DNA of 64,000 nt from the IMG/VR virus record IMGVR_UViG_3300009314_000003, positions 62,001-126,000 of that record; one strand, written 5' to 3'. Position 1 is the first letter of the stretch; each line of letters opens with the position of its first letter. Of the stretch, positions 17,601 to 28,700 are shown one piece after another. The stretch is from a virus. The notes under the pieces are model-generated. The model was not told the DNA's origin and ran no database searches. It worked only from the letters and a program-made list of their open reading frames with translations. A program made the translations under genes and the position numbers.

Positions 17601-20600
17601 TACAGGCCTCATGTTCAAGGATATGCACGCAGACATGACCCAGGTCATGAAGGAGGCAGACCTGCCTTTCCTAGGTATTGGTGAAGTAATGGGTACTCCC
17701 CACACCACCGCAATGCGTCAGCACATAATTAATACCTATATGGGCAGCTACGGCAATTATGCAAGGAACAATCTTAGAGTAACCCTAGGAGACAGAGCTG
17801 CGGAGGCGGCCATGAAAAAGACTACGATGCACATGACCGATAGTATCATAGGTCTTGTGGCTTACCTACCGGATAGGCATGGTTACACACACGATGCCGC
17901 CCTAAGAGTTAATAAGGCCATATTCGAATCAGTTAATGTACTTGGTCATGGAGACCGACCAGGCATCCGGAATATAGAATTGGAGATACCAATTCCTGAT
18001 GAATGGAAGAACAAGAGTGGTATGGCCATAAAAGATGTCCTGAAGAGACAAGGTTTTCACCCTGCCATACAAAGGCTTGCACGTGAATATGGAGGAAGAG
18101 TCTCCGGTATAGTTGACAAGAGGTGGGAATATTTCAAGATGGATGTGCTGGGTGAGGGGGATATAAGTGACCGCATCATCCACCCAGGTGATGAACTAAT
18201 TAAGGAGGTACAGGGTAGACGTGAATATCTCCGGTTGACTGATGTAGGTAGGAAATATGATAAGAAGTACCCTGCCGCTGTGGTTGGTATGAAGGTTGAT
18301 CTCGAACAAAATAATATTATAATTACCGTCAGTGAACACTCTCGCCCCATGCTGACCACCAAAATATCAACCGGATCTACTAAAACACTGTGGGGAACTG
18401 CCAGCTCAAAGGTGGAGAATGTAAATACAAAGGGCCGTGCTGTGGGTGGTGGTATGCTCTTGTTGGAGGGGTCAATAAAATCCCTAAAGGACTATGGTGC
18501 TATTGTCATGGCACAAATCGGACGTGTATTGAGGCATGTGTACAGCAGTAACCTCGGGCCTCTTGGGCAGGAGGGAGCTATTAAAAAGGCTTTGACACCT
18601 CTTCTCGGCAAGGACCTGGTTGAGGATATAACATTCCAGGATAACAGGCTGTTGACTACAGGAGGTAGGTCTATAGTCATCAGAAAACCTGAGCTGGGAA
18701 ACAAGATACAGACCCATCTCTCCCGTCACAGTGCCTCCGTACCCAAATTATATGACATGGTGGAGGCAGCTGGTATAACTATCGGTGAGGTGCGTAAGTT
18801 GTTCAATATCATAACGAGTAATATACTGGAGAGTGAAACAGAGAGGGAGAAGCTCTTTAATCAATTAGGCAGGGACCACCTGAACTCTCTGGAGAGAGAG
18901 AAGGACAGGTTACTAGGTAAAATAGCAACAGCCGGTGAGGGGCGAAGTAAGAAAGAGATTGAGAGGAGTAAGAACATGGTCTCGAGACAAATTAGGAGTT
19001 GGAAGGCCTTTGTCGAGAGACAGGATGAATCTGGGACAGCCCTATTTGATTTTATGGCTACCAAACCTTTTGCGGATAGTGCTGTACTAACCTCACATAA
19101 TGCCATAATTGCTCTCGAGAGCTTACATATCGTAGAATCTGGGCCCATCGACTTTATGAGGTCCTTTGACAGGATGGAGAGCTTCTACGGTTTTCCACTG
19201 GGCCCACAGAAATTAAGTCCGGCGGATGCTAATGTCCTGGAGGATGCTGTCCGGCGTGCCGCTGGAGAGGATATAGCAGCACTGGAAATAATGGTCGAAA
19301 TGGACAAGATGCGCGGCTTTGCCTATATAAGTAAAAAGACAGGCAGACCTATAATCAGGGAATCCATACAAGCTGTTAACCTGGCTATGAAATTTCTTAG
19401 AGAAGGCAGGCCGGCCCTGGCAGCGGCCCTTGGTGAGGAGGGGACTACCAAGATATTGAATTATGAGGCTGTGCAACAGCTAGCAGAGAAATCTGGCTTC
19501 ATAGAGCTTATGTCCACCAAGGATATGGAATCTGTTCTGACAAAGCTGGATGCTATTACCGATGAGAGACACGTAGGACGAAAGGTGGCTGACGCCCTGG
19601 TGGATATGGGCATCCTCGGCGCGAAGGAGGGTATGAGTGAGCACGACCTGATGAAACTATTAAATGACTTTGGTATCTCGGGACCAGATGTAGAATACTT
19701 TACAGACGTGATAAACCAGGACAGGATTCACCTTGTGGACAAGACTCTCCTGAATGAGATCAAAATGTTCCGCACTACAAAGGGTAGTATGAAGGACATA
19801 ACCTTGCTGGAAGTTCAAAATACCAGCAGCGCAATCAAGGCTTTGAAAGCTCGTGTGGGAAAGAGTAGGGCAGATGTAAAGAGAGTAGAGAAGCTTGAGG
19901 GATGGCTGAAGAATACAGGTCGGACTAGCTTGTATAAGGAAGGCTTCACCTTTGATCTTAGGGAACATCTATTTGGCTATCTCATGGACAACCCGAATAT
20001 GGCGAAGGGAAAGACAGATATACTTCTACGGCAGGTATCTAACTACCTAGAGCGTATGGCGAAGAGGGGATCCCTGCGGGTCGGTGCAGATTTCATTCCC
20101 ATACCAAAGGCTGCCGTACTGATGTCTATCCTCCAATCCTCTAACCTAAGTAACCTCCTGGGAGGAAAAAATGCCTTCCTTGGAGGGGCCGCAGTGTCTA
20201 CCCTGGAAGTAATGAGAGATGTGATGCAGTTCAATCAAGCAACCAAAGATATTGCTGGTCTTGGTGATGGTGCAAAAAAATCTGTGGAGGAGTTAATTGA
20301 GAACTGGACGTCTAAGGTACAACAGCTGGAGCATTCCATAGGAGTGCTGCAGGAACGGGTAATTGGGCCCTCCGTATCTCAGCTCATCAAGAAGGCCTTT
20401 ACCCTATATGCCCCCACCTCATACGGCAAGTTGTTACACCCCCTCCATCTGCTTCCTACACTCCAGAATAAGTTGTACGGAGCTCCTGGCGGCCTGGAGA
20501 AGGCCCTGAGTAACTTTCCTAAGTCCGAAGTTATCAAGATAAATAATAAGGTGTTTGCAGAGATAGATATTAAGAAGGCCTTTGCTAATCTAGTTGATGC

Positions 20601-22563
20601 ACCCTCCGAGGGGGGTTCCCAGTTGTTTGGACCTATGGACGGCGGTCTGCAGAGAATAAGGTTCAAAGGCCTGGGAGTCAATGAAGCGATCATGCCGATG
20701 CATGTGGCTAAGGAGCAGGTAATTAGAATAGCTAAGCAGCACGGCGGTTCAATACCTAAACCCAAACTGGTGAGGGATTGGCTTATGGGCAAAACTGCCT
20801 CCCCCTTCCCAATCCACCGCGGTAAGCAGCCAATTATATATAGTGGTACCAGCTTGGCCAAGGTGTATGTAGTACCAGATGTTCTGTGGGAACTACATGG
20901 AGGGCTTGATATAGATGTCAAGAAACAGTCAAAGATGGGCAACTTACATGGCCTTGTCTATATAGATCCCGTGGCGGCTATATCAGACCTGGCTGACTGG
21001 GATGGTGATTTAGGGATGATGGTCTTCGCCGGCAATACCCCAAGTACAAGGGCCATACAAGCTGCGACCAATCGGACTGAGGAACTTGTGAAATATCTAA
21101 CCTGGAAGCAGAAGGTATCTGGTGATGCCCCGCTGGATAGGGTAACTGATGCCGTTACTGTCGACCTTGATCCGGAGAACTTTAAGAAGACCGGCAGGGT
21201 AACTTATATGGTACCTAATAAGAATTACAAGAAGGTAATTGATACAACTGCTACGTTGGACATTTTCCCTGTGAAAGACTTCTACGATCGCTCCAATCAT
21301 GATTTCACTGTTCTCAAGACATCTCTGATTGATGAATATATTACCAACGAATTGGTGACCGGCAGGCTTGGAAATATGCACAAGTACCTACAGTCACAGG
21401 TCCTTGGCAAACCATCTGTCTGGGAGCAGTTGTCACATGAACTCTCCGACAATAAGAAATTGGCTAAGTTTCTTAAGGAGGAAGGCATCTCTGCCTTAGA
21501 GGTACAGGAGGCTGTGCACTATATCCTTAATAAGGAGGCCAAATCGGGTATGAAATTTGCCACTGCTGTTGAGAAGTGGTCAGGAAACCTGGTTGAGGTA
21601 ATGACTGTCCAGAAGATCCTTGGGGGTGAACAGATTAGTGGATCCTCCGCAAGATTGAAGAAGGATCTTATCAATAAAATACTCAGCAGCAATCAAAGTC
21701 TGCTGAGTGGCTCAATTGTAGATGAATCTCAGGGTGTTGTGAATAGGCTGGCATTAATGCCGGAAAAGCCGGATGCATCCCTGATGCAATTTATCTCGCC
21801 CGACAAGATAAGCAGGTTAAGCGACGCAGATGTAAGGGATATGGCTAGGGTATCCAGGAAACTGACAGTGGATGTTGGCCTTATAATACTTGCCTCGCAA
21901 AAGGCAGCTGAATTCTTGAATAAACCGGATGCCTTCGGTGTTACCTATATAAAAAAGGCCCTGGACTCCTCCACAGCTGCAATACAGGGTAACATAGGAT
22001 TCCACTTCTCCCTTATGGCGGGGCTGGGGGCCTCGGCAAAGTGGGAGGACTTCGCCTCAGGTATATTTGGTAAGGACAATCTTGCCTACAGCCTAAGTGA
22101 ATTTCAGCGGGGTATGCCGATGTCCGGCCGCCGCACAATATTAGAATCCATTAAGACAGGTATACGTGAGCATGTAGGTGAAGAGGGTTACAGATCCCTA
22201 GGTAAGAGTGTGAAATGGGCAGGCCTCGCAGCCTTAGCCCTAATGGCCCTTGATCCTAATGCTAATAGTAAACTCCTAGGACCTACCCCCGGTGAGGGAG
22301 GTGAAAAATATGATCTCCCAACCATCCAATCCATCTTGGATGTGTATAAGCAGAAGAAGCCAAGGCTGCTCGAGCCCAGTGCTACTATGATGGATAAGTT
22401 GGCTACACTGACAGGGCTGCCAATAGAGTCCTTGCCACAACTAAAACAAGGGAGGAATCTTCCTCCACGACCGAGTATACGCTACAATAATAGAAGGAAG
22501 AAATACAGCCGTCATAATATCGGACAATACATCCGTGATGGAAACGGAGTACTACTGACCTAA
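14659..22563 (+). CDS. Giant virion protein with DnaQ-like exonuclease and probable two-barrel RNA polymerase domain
   Basis: 2,634 residues, overlapping the previous gene by 11 bases. Residues about 585-865 carry a DEDDh exonuclease signature: D594-T-E596, G711-F with D716/D718, and H845-M-A-E-F-D850. Near the C-terminus, D2113-W-D-G-D2117 is preceded by an R-x3-P/S-G-T-S-L-A-K-V stretch and an I-D-P-x2-A strand, and followed about 120 residues later by L-G-N-M-H (2237-2241). That order resembles the catalytic barrel of QDE-1-type RNA polymerases and relatives such as YonO and crAss-phage gp66, where DxDGD binds the catalytic Mg. A matching first barrel with its lysine pair is less certain; one candidate is K1235/K1242. 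The remainder is helical, with a hydrophobic stretch near residue 2530. I infer a polymerase packaged in the virion and injected to transcribe early genes. The alternative is an inert structural homologue. Confidence 0.65.
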   Translation: MADKEKDTRDILISWSLILPTLLGIVKANKNLPRLAELQDLLIRYLRGRVSMSDVISGRKAIRAVLTKDVELEKFVEARKQAWQDHLTGKTGKEFSSNISAKFVEDIEGGKDLVETKIDIHTRDTLASRIDVVRENLGKRIEDIKNRTGIKTSVLNRKDAIKARSTFDLFGAQVWYDMFGSTGPISGGSAWDMMDAHAWFRAYKTSGHISFTGNTQDLEVNSIRSRLSSFDTSPESADVDILKKYVTELERIEKQFEAPQLKPISGSRVKDPIWTSIIGNRVATSNGRITTIGGKEVMGLGAIESSIQQSLLGELEQNLAPPKQGFQTRFEDIFYNYSPQTQRFYDVVLSPQSQAKEVAKVFRSMSEHLGRLKRGGANTVAAKLAKDESTQRALTKVINNMELRLEVTEEHALGRPFKYFKFVLDSSGAEVDRSIKVGDKTLDKLVGRMEFYFPTVQEGYLITRPGVHPLTSPATWPAGAKGISQFMSIPSTVALDITQHMPKFYNEMMDAMLRGDRAQNYLMRRINHAMELASPAKGTVGDIFRIAAAKHVEGRIYAGLEDSRMYINALKAKSAVENVKRMHTTGKSRILVFDTEYGKEGLLSRSLGVQRMARDPGVKVWSIGYQILDYEASSGRMTGIMGKPGKLMIKPKNWNSIKSNVEQWLRRQLPDEKAVEKIINKIQEGEGLREALKKLVDDIRTYGKNDIYVSGFASMDADLKNLAQMIDAEFSKKEALEWKTQLSYLLDVDMEHGARRQIDVMRLYQGFSFARPETAISNAAVFESLYGIDSTRFGELLTMVKGKKQVELKVAAKKLWSSSSEIAKAEHAFKTFENMKLGVTEYHSHMAEFDWTIHAMSMKRLFGRVMGPNTLDREALERLSIAAEIQRNRLAGYKSPWHYVTDTILNPLFASTYSVSSFDGAGTSYSDPNMAQLSLHAMPKAQAARMIGSLLNPDRVLPGGLLHNLLRQKYQSFSGHILSVNTGLMFKDMHADMTQVMKEADLPFLGIGEVMGTPHTTAMRQHIINTYMGSYGNYARNNLRVTLGDRAAEAAMKKTTMHMTDSIIGLVAYLPDRHGYTHDAALRVNKAIFESVNVLGHGDRPGIRNIELEIPIPDEWKNKSGMAIKDVLKRQGFHPAIQRLAREYGGRVSGIVDKRWEYFKMDVLGEGDISDRIIHPGDELIKEVQGRREYLRLTDVGRKYDKKYPAAVVGMKVDLEQNNIIITVSEHSRPMLTTKISTGSTKTLWGTASSKVENVNTKGRAVGGGMLLLEGSIKSLKDYGAIVMAQIGRVLRHVYSSNLGPLGQEGAIKKALTPLLGKDLVEDITFQDNRLLTTGGRSIVIRKPELGNKIQTHLSRHSASVPKLYDMVEAAGITIGEVRKLFNIITSNILESETEREKLFNQLGRDHLNSLEREKDRLLGKIATAGEGRSKKEIERSKNMVSRQIRSWKAFVERQDESGTALFDFMATKPFADSAVLTSHNAIIALESLHIVESGPIDFMRSFDRMESFYGFPLGPQKLSPADANVLEDAVRRAAGEDIAALEIMVEMDKMRGFAYISKKTGRPIIRESIQAVNLAMKFLREGRPALAAALGEEGTTKILNYEAVQQLAEKSGFIELMSTKDMESVLTKLDAITDERHVGRKVADALVDMGILGAKEGMSEHDLMKLLNDFGISGPDVEYFTDVINQDRIHLVDKTLLNEIKMFRTTKGSMKDITLLEVQNTSSAIKALKARVGKSRADVKRVEKLEGWLKNTGRTSLYKEGFTFDLREHLFGYLMDNPNMAKGKTDILLRQVSNYLERMAKRGSLRVGADFIPIPKAAVLMSILQSSNLSNLLGGKNAFLGGAAVSTLEVMRDVMQFNQATKDIAGLGDGAKKSVEELIENWTSKVQQLEHSIGVLQERVIGPSVSQLIKKAFTLYAPTSYGKLLHPLHLLPTLQNKLYGAPGGLEKALSNFPKSEVIKINNKVFAEIDIKKAFANLVDAPSEGGSQLFGPMDGGLQRIRFKGLGVNEAIMPMHVAKEQVIRIAKQHGGSIPKPKLVRDWLMGKTASPFPIHRGKQPIIYSGTSLAKVYVVPDVLWELHGGLDIDVKKQSKMGNLHGLVYIDPVAAISDLADWDGDLGMMVFAGNTPSTRAIQAATNRTEELVKYLTWKQKVSGDAPLDRVTDAVTVDLDPENFKKTGRVTYMVPNKNYKKVIDTTATLDIFPVKDFYDRSNHDFTVLKTSLIDEYITNELVTGRLGNMHKYLQSQVLGKPSVWEQLSHELSDNKKLAKFLKEEGISALEVQEAVHYILNKEAKSGMKFATAVEKWSGNLVEVMTVQKILGGEQISGSSARLKKDLINKILSSNQSLLSGSIVDESQGVVNRLALMPEKPDASLMQFISPDKISRLSDADVRDMARVSRKLTVDVGLIILASQKAAEFLNKPDAFGVTYIKKALDSSTAAIQGNIGFHFSLMAGLGASAKWEDFASGIFGKDNLAYSLSEFQRGMPMSGRRTILESIKTGIREHVGEEGYRSLGKSVKWAGLAALALMALDPNANSKLLGPTPGEGGEKYDLPTIQSILDVYKQKKPRLLEPSATMMDKLATLTGLPIESLPQLKQGRNLPPRPSIRYNNRRKKYSRHNIGQYIRDGNGVLLT
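16417..17253 (+). other. DEDDh (DnaQ-like) 3'-5' exonuclease domain
   Basis: Exo I: I-L-V-F-D-T-E-Y with D594 and E596. A strand S-I-G-Y-Q-I-L follows as expected. Exo II: V-S-G-F-A-S-M-D-A-D-L with D716 or D718. Then an R-x-I-D-V-M-R-L-Y segment. Exo III: H-S-H-M-A-E-F-D-W, with H845 and D850 in the H-x4-D spacing of the DEDDh class. All four metal ligands and the general base are present. The domain is longer than usual (about 280 residues) because of insertions between Exo I and Exo II. Confidence 0.72.
20800..21390 (+). other. DxDGD double-psi barrel-like RNA polymerase active-site region
   Basis: D2113-W-D-G-D2117 (20995-21009) sits at the end of a strand after I-D-P-V-A-A-I-S-D-L-A. 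About 120 residues later comes an L-G-N-M-H motif in Y-I-T-N-E-L-V-T-G-R-L-G-N-M-H (up to 21381). In QDE-1-type RNA polymerases the order is R-N-P...G-D, hydrophobic P-containing strand, DLDGD, then LGxIxxxH, so three elements agree in order. Profile confirmation is needed. Confidence 0.6.
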
Positions 22564-22565
22564 TT

Positions 22566-22751
22566 ATGCATATTACTATAGAGGTTGACCTAAATAATAT
22601 TCCCTATGATGTTGATGTCACTGAGATTATTGGCTATCTACAATCATATCTTCAAGAGACATACCAGGTTGATGTGAATATGATGGTGGATGACTACGAC
22701 TTCGTCAATAAGATTGACCTGGGCCGGCAGATGAAGGCTATGAAGCGTTAA
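22566..22751 (+). CDS. Small hypothetical protein (61 aa)
   Basis: A short acidic protein starting two bases after the giant gene and sharing its last base with the next start (TAATG), so it is probably translated by coupling. The N-terminus alternates as a beta-strand (M-H-I-T-I-E-V-D-L), followed by a predicted helix and a basic tail (M-K-A-M-K-R). It has no membrane segment or recognisable motif. Small proteins between tape measure and hub in myophages are often LysM- or tail-tip-related adaptors, but this one is too short and featureless to place. Confidence 0.65.
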   Translation: MHITIEVDLNNIPYDVDVTEIIGYLQSYLQETYQVDVNMMVDDYDFVNKIDLGRQMKAMKR

Positions 22752-25700
22752 TGTCTATTTACAACACCACTGACAGAATCAACTATCTCTCAACCGTTGA
22801 GCGCATCTCCAAGGAAAACGGCATTGATCCTGACTTTGTAGATGCCATGATAGGTGCAGAGTGCTCCTGGGACCTCAATTTGGCTGGCGGGACAGGCGCA
22901 CTTGGATTAATGCAACTTATTTCGGACAGCAGTATTGTGGAGATTATACAATGGCGGGAATCTCAATTCCATGGACAAGATCTGAAGGAATTAACAACCA
23001 AAGCAGGAGAAGATCCAGAAATCAATATTCGGATTGGTATTGACTATTTGAGGTATATTGACCTTCACCCCAGCACTTATGTCAGACCGAATGCTGCTCT
23101 CCTCGCCGCATCATATAATCAGGGTTGGCCCACTGTGGGGGACGCCGGCTGGACGGTCCCTACAGATGCTCAGGTCTACGTAAATAATATTCAAAAGCAG
23201 ATGCGTGTCTTGAAGAATAACAGTAGCTTCCTGCTGGCTGAGTATTATCCCATCGAGCTTGAGGACACCTCCGCCGACGATCTCGAGAAGAAGAAGCTAT
23301 ACTACAAGATGAGCGACCCCAAGGAGTTGGGCCTCCTGGTTATTGGTGACCTGCAATTCACCGTCCCACCCACAGCCATTAACTTCTCCTCAGACAGTCA
23401 GGCCATCTCTATTCCCACCCTTCGCTCCTCAGGTGATCCAGTCATTACCAGCAACACAGCAGTACCAAGGGCCCAGGTGGTTCTTTACTTCACAGGTGTG
23501 AATGCAATTAATAGGGAACTGAGACCCCTTTACGCTATGTTCCATAAGGCACCCTTCACCACGGTGCAGAACAACACCCTCCACAAACTTATGGTAGGTA
23601 AGAAGCAGGAGCAGTTGATGAATACATCTACTAAAGATTTTTCCCCTATCCCTATTATGCTGGAAGGAATTACCCTACACACCGTTCCAGGATTTCCTGG
23701 TACGATACAGGCCAATGTCTCCCTGGCATTTATAAATCACTTCCCCCATGTATCGGAGATGAAGTTCTTCAAAAAGACAGAAGACGCCAAGGCCCAAGCC
23801 AGGTATATGACTTACCGAAGTAGTAAGGCCTACAACACCATCAACCTTAGGGAGGATGGTAACCTCACATACATTACAGCGGAGGGAACCCCTGGTACCG
23901 CAGGTAAACCAGCGGGTGGTAAAACTACTCTCTATCCCGGGGGTAGTTGGCCCTTCATACGTCACTACAGGGGTCTCCTAAGGGAGTTTAAGGAGTCATA
24001 CTTTGCTGATATGTCTAATAGGGTAGAACCTTGGTGTGAATATAATGCAACTTCTGCGCAAGGTATAAAAATCCAATACAATAGCATCTTAGTCTACGAC
24101 ACAATGGAGCAAAACCTACTACGCAACCTGCGAGGAATAAGTGACATGTTGCACCGCCTCAAGGTAATGAGGGCATTGGCCACCAAGGACATTGCCATTA
24201 ACGCGGCCACGGGAGGTGGGCCTAAGAGCGTACTTATTGATGGTAAAGAAGTAGACGTTCAACCGACTGATATTGGAATGTTTACCTTTGAAGGTAGAGG
24301 AGCAGAAATATTAGAAAAGTATTTTAGTTTCTGGGAGCATTATATCGATGCCTTCGCGGGTATAAGATATACACTTAATGAGCTGAGGACAGAGATTACA
24401 CAGGCTTATAACCAATTTAAAACGATAACGGAGGAAAAGGCAGAAGGCATCGAGGTTGATTTCACCTTCCTAAGTGATGACGACCAACTCACAAATAACA
24501 GTGAGGTGATTAAGAAGAGCCTGTTACAATATGTTTATCTCCTACGTAAGAGAAAAGAACTCGCCAGTGAGACGGGAATGGATGAGGAGAAAAGTAAGCT
24601 AAATATTGCAATAGATAAGTATCATAAACTCTATGAAGCTATGGGACAGCACTTTAATGATTCCGTTGAGGACTGGGCAAAGGAGGAAAAGGTTAATCCT
24701 AAGATAGTCCATCCCATCGAATTTACTCTGGGGTGGGATGATACACTTAGTCCCAAATACAATGAGAATGCACTAAAGGAGGCACTAGAGAAACAGAAGG
24801 ATACGGCGGTTCAGAAGGCTAAACTACGATATAATACTGTCGTCAACTCTATAGGTGTTTCGTATCAGAATAATATTACTCCTATTCCTATTCTCGCCTT
24901 CGAGAACCCAACTTTCCAACATATGGGAATATCTAACGCAGTGGTCACTATCAATCTCAAGACAAAAGACGAAGATCTCCTTGCCCGTTTGACTGATGTA
25001 AGGCAAAGTATAGCTCATATCTCACGTGCTGTTGCGTCCGGCGGCAATAACGACCTGGCTGATCTGGAGCTATCAAAAATCACCATCACTGATGGCCTAT
25101 TGAACTCCCTCGGCCTGAACGAATTTGCCCTCAGGGACCTGGATGTACGGAGTATCTCCGGCTCTCCGGGATGGTACGAGATTACTTTGGAGCTTGTACA
25201 AAATGAAATGGATCTTACTAAGTTTGAACAGTTAAGCAGTATTCCCTCCTACCAACTTCCGAGGGATGCAGTGGCAACCCTCTTTCCATCCAAGGATTTT
25301 GAGCCGTATGACTTTTTTGACTCGCTTAAGGAGGAATATAATAAGAAAAACAAAGCACTTCGTGAGCGTATAATGGATTACAGATTCTATACGTCAGAAG
25401 TATGCAGGAGGGTGATAAAGAAACATTATGCAAGGCCTACAGCGAAAGACGCATTTGGGGAATATGTACTTGGCTCGGAGTATGGAGTAAGTGTCGAGCT
25501 AATTAGAGAACTGCCGGGGGGTAACCCATATTACGAATTCATTATCGAGGTGTATAATATCGATACCGGGGTGAAAGATACCTCCAGGACAAAATTCTAC
25601 AGGAGTATGGTTGGGCCATTACTCAGACGAGCAACCATTATCTGCCAAATGGCCCGTGCCTTTGAGAATGAAAAGAATTACGAACTAGGTGTCGGGTCCT

Positions 25701-28700
25701 TAACTGTTCAACTTGAAGCTCATTACCTAAGATATATTAGCAGGGTTGCTAATGGTATTGATACCCTCCTAAAGCTTGATCCAGAGGTAGTATCCTTACC
25801 TGCTACTATTTTTGGAACGGAAGTTGCCGGGGTCGGTGATATTGAAATTAAGTTACAACAACCGGGGATAATAGACACTACCCTCGATCAGATGAGATTA
25901 AAGAGCCTTTACATTCTCTTAAGCCGAAAGGACTTCCGCGATTTCCTTGATTCCTGTGAGGATTTGAATATAAGTAGCTTCGATACACCAGGTTATTTTA
26001 CAAGCAGTACACCAGTAAGTAGCTTCGATACACCAGGTTATTTTAGTTATCTTACAAGCAGTATATTGGGGTTTGGACAACAATACCTTGTTGGACCAGA
26101 GCCTCCCACCACATATGATAAATACCTTACCAACGAGGAGGAAGATCATCTCACCAAGCTCGCGAAGAGTATAGGCAAATATTTCGAAGAGGCACACAAA
26201 ATGATCAAGGGTAATTACCCTGACCTGGATTTACCTCCGGACGTGCTTGAGGAGAATGGCCATTATATCTTTGGCCCGTCCTTCTATTTGAAGGCTAAAG
26301 GCAGTCTGCAAGAGGATGCTATGAAGAAGACGAGTGAGCTTTTATCAGGTTATCGCTTGTCTGTGGCTTTACAGCTTGCCATTATCCAGGGTCAGATTAC
26401 CAATAAAATGTTTATTGATAAACACAACAAGATAGGGGAACGTATAAATGACCTTCTCACTAAACTAAAGGTAGATGAGAAGGTGAAAGATATACTTAAG
26501 CTAGAGAATGTTAGGGATGAGTATGAGCAAATCAATAATGTGATTGGCGTTGAAACGGACACAGGTGGCAATATAACAAATGAAACTGTATTAGCCTATA
26601 AATCGCTAATAGATGCTGATTTACTAAAGGATATAGGTGTAATGGCCGCCGGACGTGTATTTGTTGATGAGAATGGGGTGGAGCGTGATATAACACCACA
26701 AATGACAAGTAGGCAATTCAGAAGACTTATAATACGCTCCGCGTGTTTTGAGTACGCTTACTTTATGAGTATACTTGAGGAAGCCTTGAACGAGAAGATA
26801 GGACTTAACGGATTGAAGATAGTATATTTTAATGCGGAGGGGGAAACAACCGAGGCTGGTAATGCGGTTAGTGCTGCAATCGGAGGGTCCGGTGTTAATA
26901 CAGAAATAAGTCTTGTCAAATTACTTGACAATACACTAAACTTCCAGAACAAGGGCCTCGCAAAAGGCGCCGGTGAATTACAGCGATATATAAGGATCAC
27001 CTCCGCTACCGATACCGATGGGGTTGATTTTGAAGGGGAAGCTATACAGAATATACTCATCAAACTTTATAATGATGCTGTACGCCTTATCAAGAATGAA
27101 AATCCTGAAGCGTTGATGAATTACTTTGGCTTCAGCGACCTCGGTTCTGCGAAGGAGCGTTATGAATTAGATAAGAAGTTAGCTAAGATTGTAGATACAT
27201 CCACCAACGGTACTATGGATAGGGCATTCCCAACATTTAAGCTTTTCTTCATTGAGGAGGATACACCGAACTGGCTCTTGTTTGATGATTTCTATACTTA
27301 TGACGCTGTTAACTCCATAGATGTTGTCGAGTCAAAGCACGCTGCTAGCTCGACCGCTGTTATTAAACTTTCTAACGTCACAAACAAACTCACGGGGGAT
27401 CCTTTTCAGGATATGTGGAAGGATTCTGATGTTCCCGCCACCTTGCCACGTATTCGCCTCAGGCCTGGCACACCAATCCTGCTTCGACTTGGCTACGGCC
27501 CTGATTATCGTCATCTTCCTGTTGTTTTTATGGGCACAATCACAGAGGTGAAGCCGGGGCCTGTGCTTGAGTTCACTGCCCAAAGCTGGGGAGCAGAACT
27601 AACAAATTCCGTTGGCTCTAATAAGGGAATGAAATTTGGTGCTTTGTCTCCTGAGAAAACTATTGGTAGTGTTGTGGTCAGTGTTTTAGACCAACTACCG
27701 GGGATGCATCACTTTGGCCGCTGGACAATGAAGGCGCTTGATGATGCAGACCCTAATATGATACCAAATTCCTTTTACAAGATGGCTCACTTTGCTAAGA
27801 GTGGACCGGCAAAGTGGTTAGCCGGCTGGGGATTGGATTTTGCTGGTGTAGATACGGATATGTATAAGAAACTAATCGGCGATATAACTTCTTCCCAGAA
27901 GGATTTAGAGAATCTTCTCTCAGGCAGAAGACCAGACCACCTAATGCTAAATATAGGTAATGAACTATATGATAATGTGTACCTGAACGGGATAAGGTCT
28001 TCGGGGTACGGATGGGCCAATTTCTTGGGAATAGGAAATTTAGATCACCTAAACAACAGAGGTAATTTTGACTGGGTTATATATAACCAGACAGGCTGGG
28101 ATGCTCTCTGGGAAGCTTGTCTACATCTGGGGGATTATATTGTACGGCCACTCCCTTATAATGAAGGAACTAATATGCTTCAACAACCCCCGAGGATGAC
28201 CCTTTACATTGGCCCGCGTGAGGGATACTACCAACACTCTGACCAGATGTTGTCAAACATGTCTTTAACTGACCAAATTACTGAGGCGATGGAGAAGGAA
28301 CTTAAGGAATTGTTAGATGGGAGTAATAATGGCCCTACTACTACTACAGTTGAACAATTATTTAAGGAGGAACTCCTTGCCCACGCGGCTGAATTATTTG
28401 AGGGGTATACCAGCCCAGGTATTATGGTAGGCATCTACTGGTTAGCAAAACAAGTGCTTTTGGATATGCACCCCGTAGCTCCATGTATTACCACAAGAGC
28501 TCTTGACATACTGGAAGAGATATTTCCATCTATGCGTAGGGGGCAGCATGCAGGTGTAAAAGTAGGAGGTTTTACAACGTCTGATAGGGCCGGAGTTTGG
28601 CGAATCCTTTGTGTTCTCTTAACGGGTAATCTTGAGGAAACTACTTTTACTGGTATGATTAACAAATACCGACCACAGTCTTTGAAGAAGTTTACTCAGA

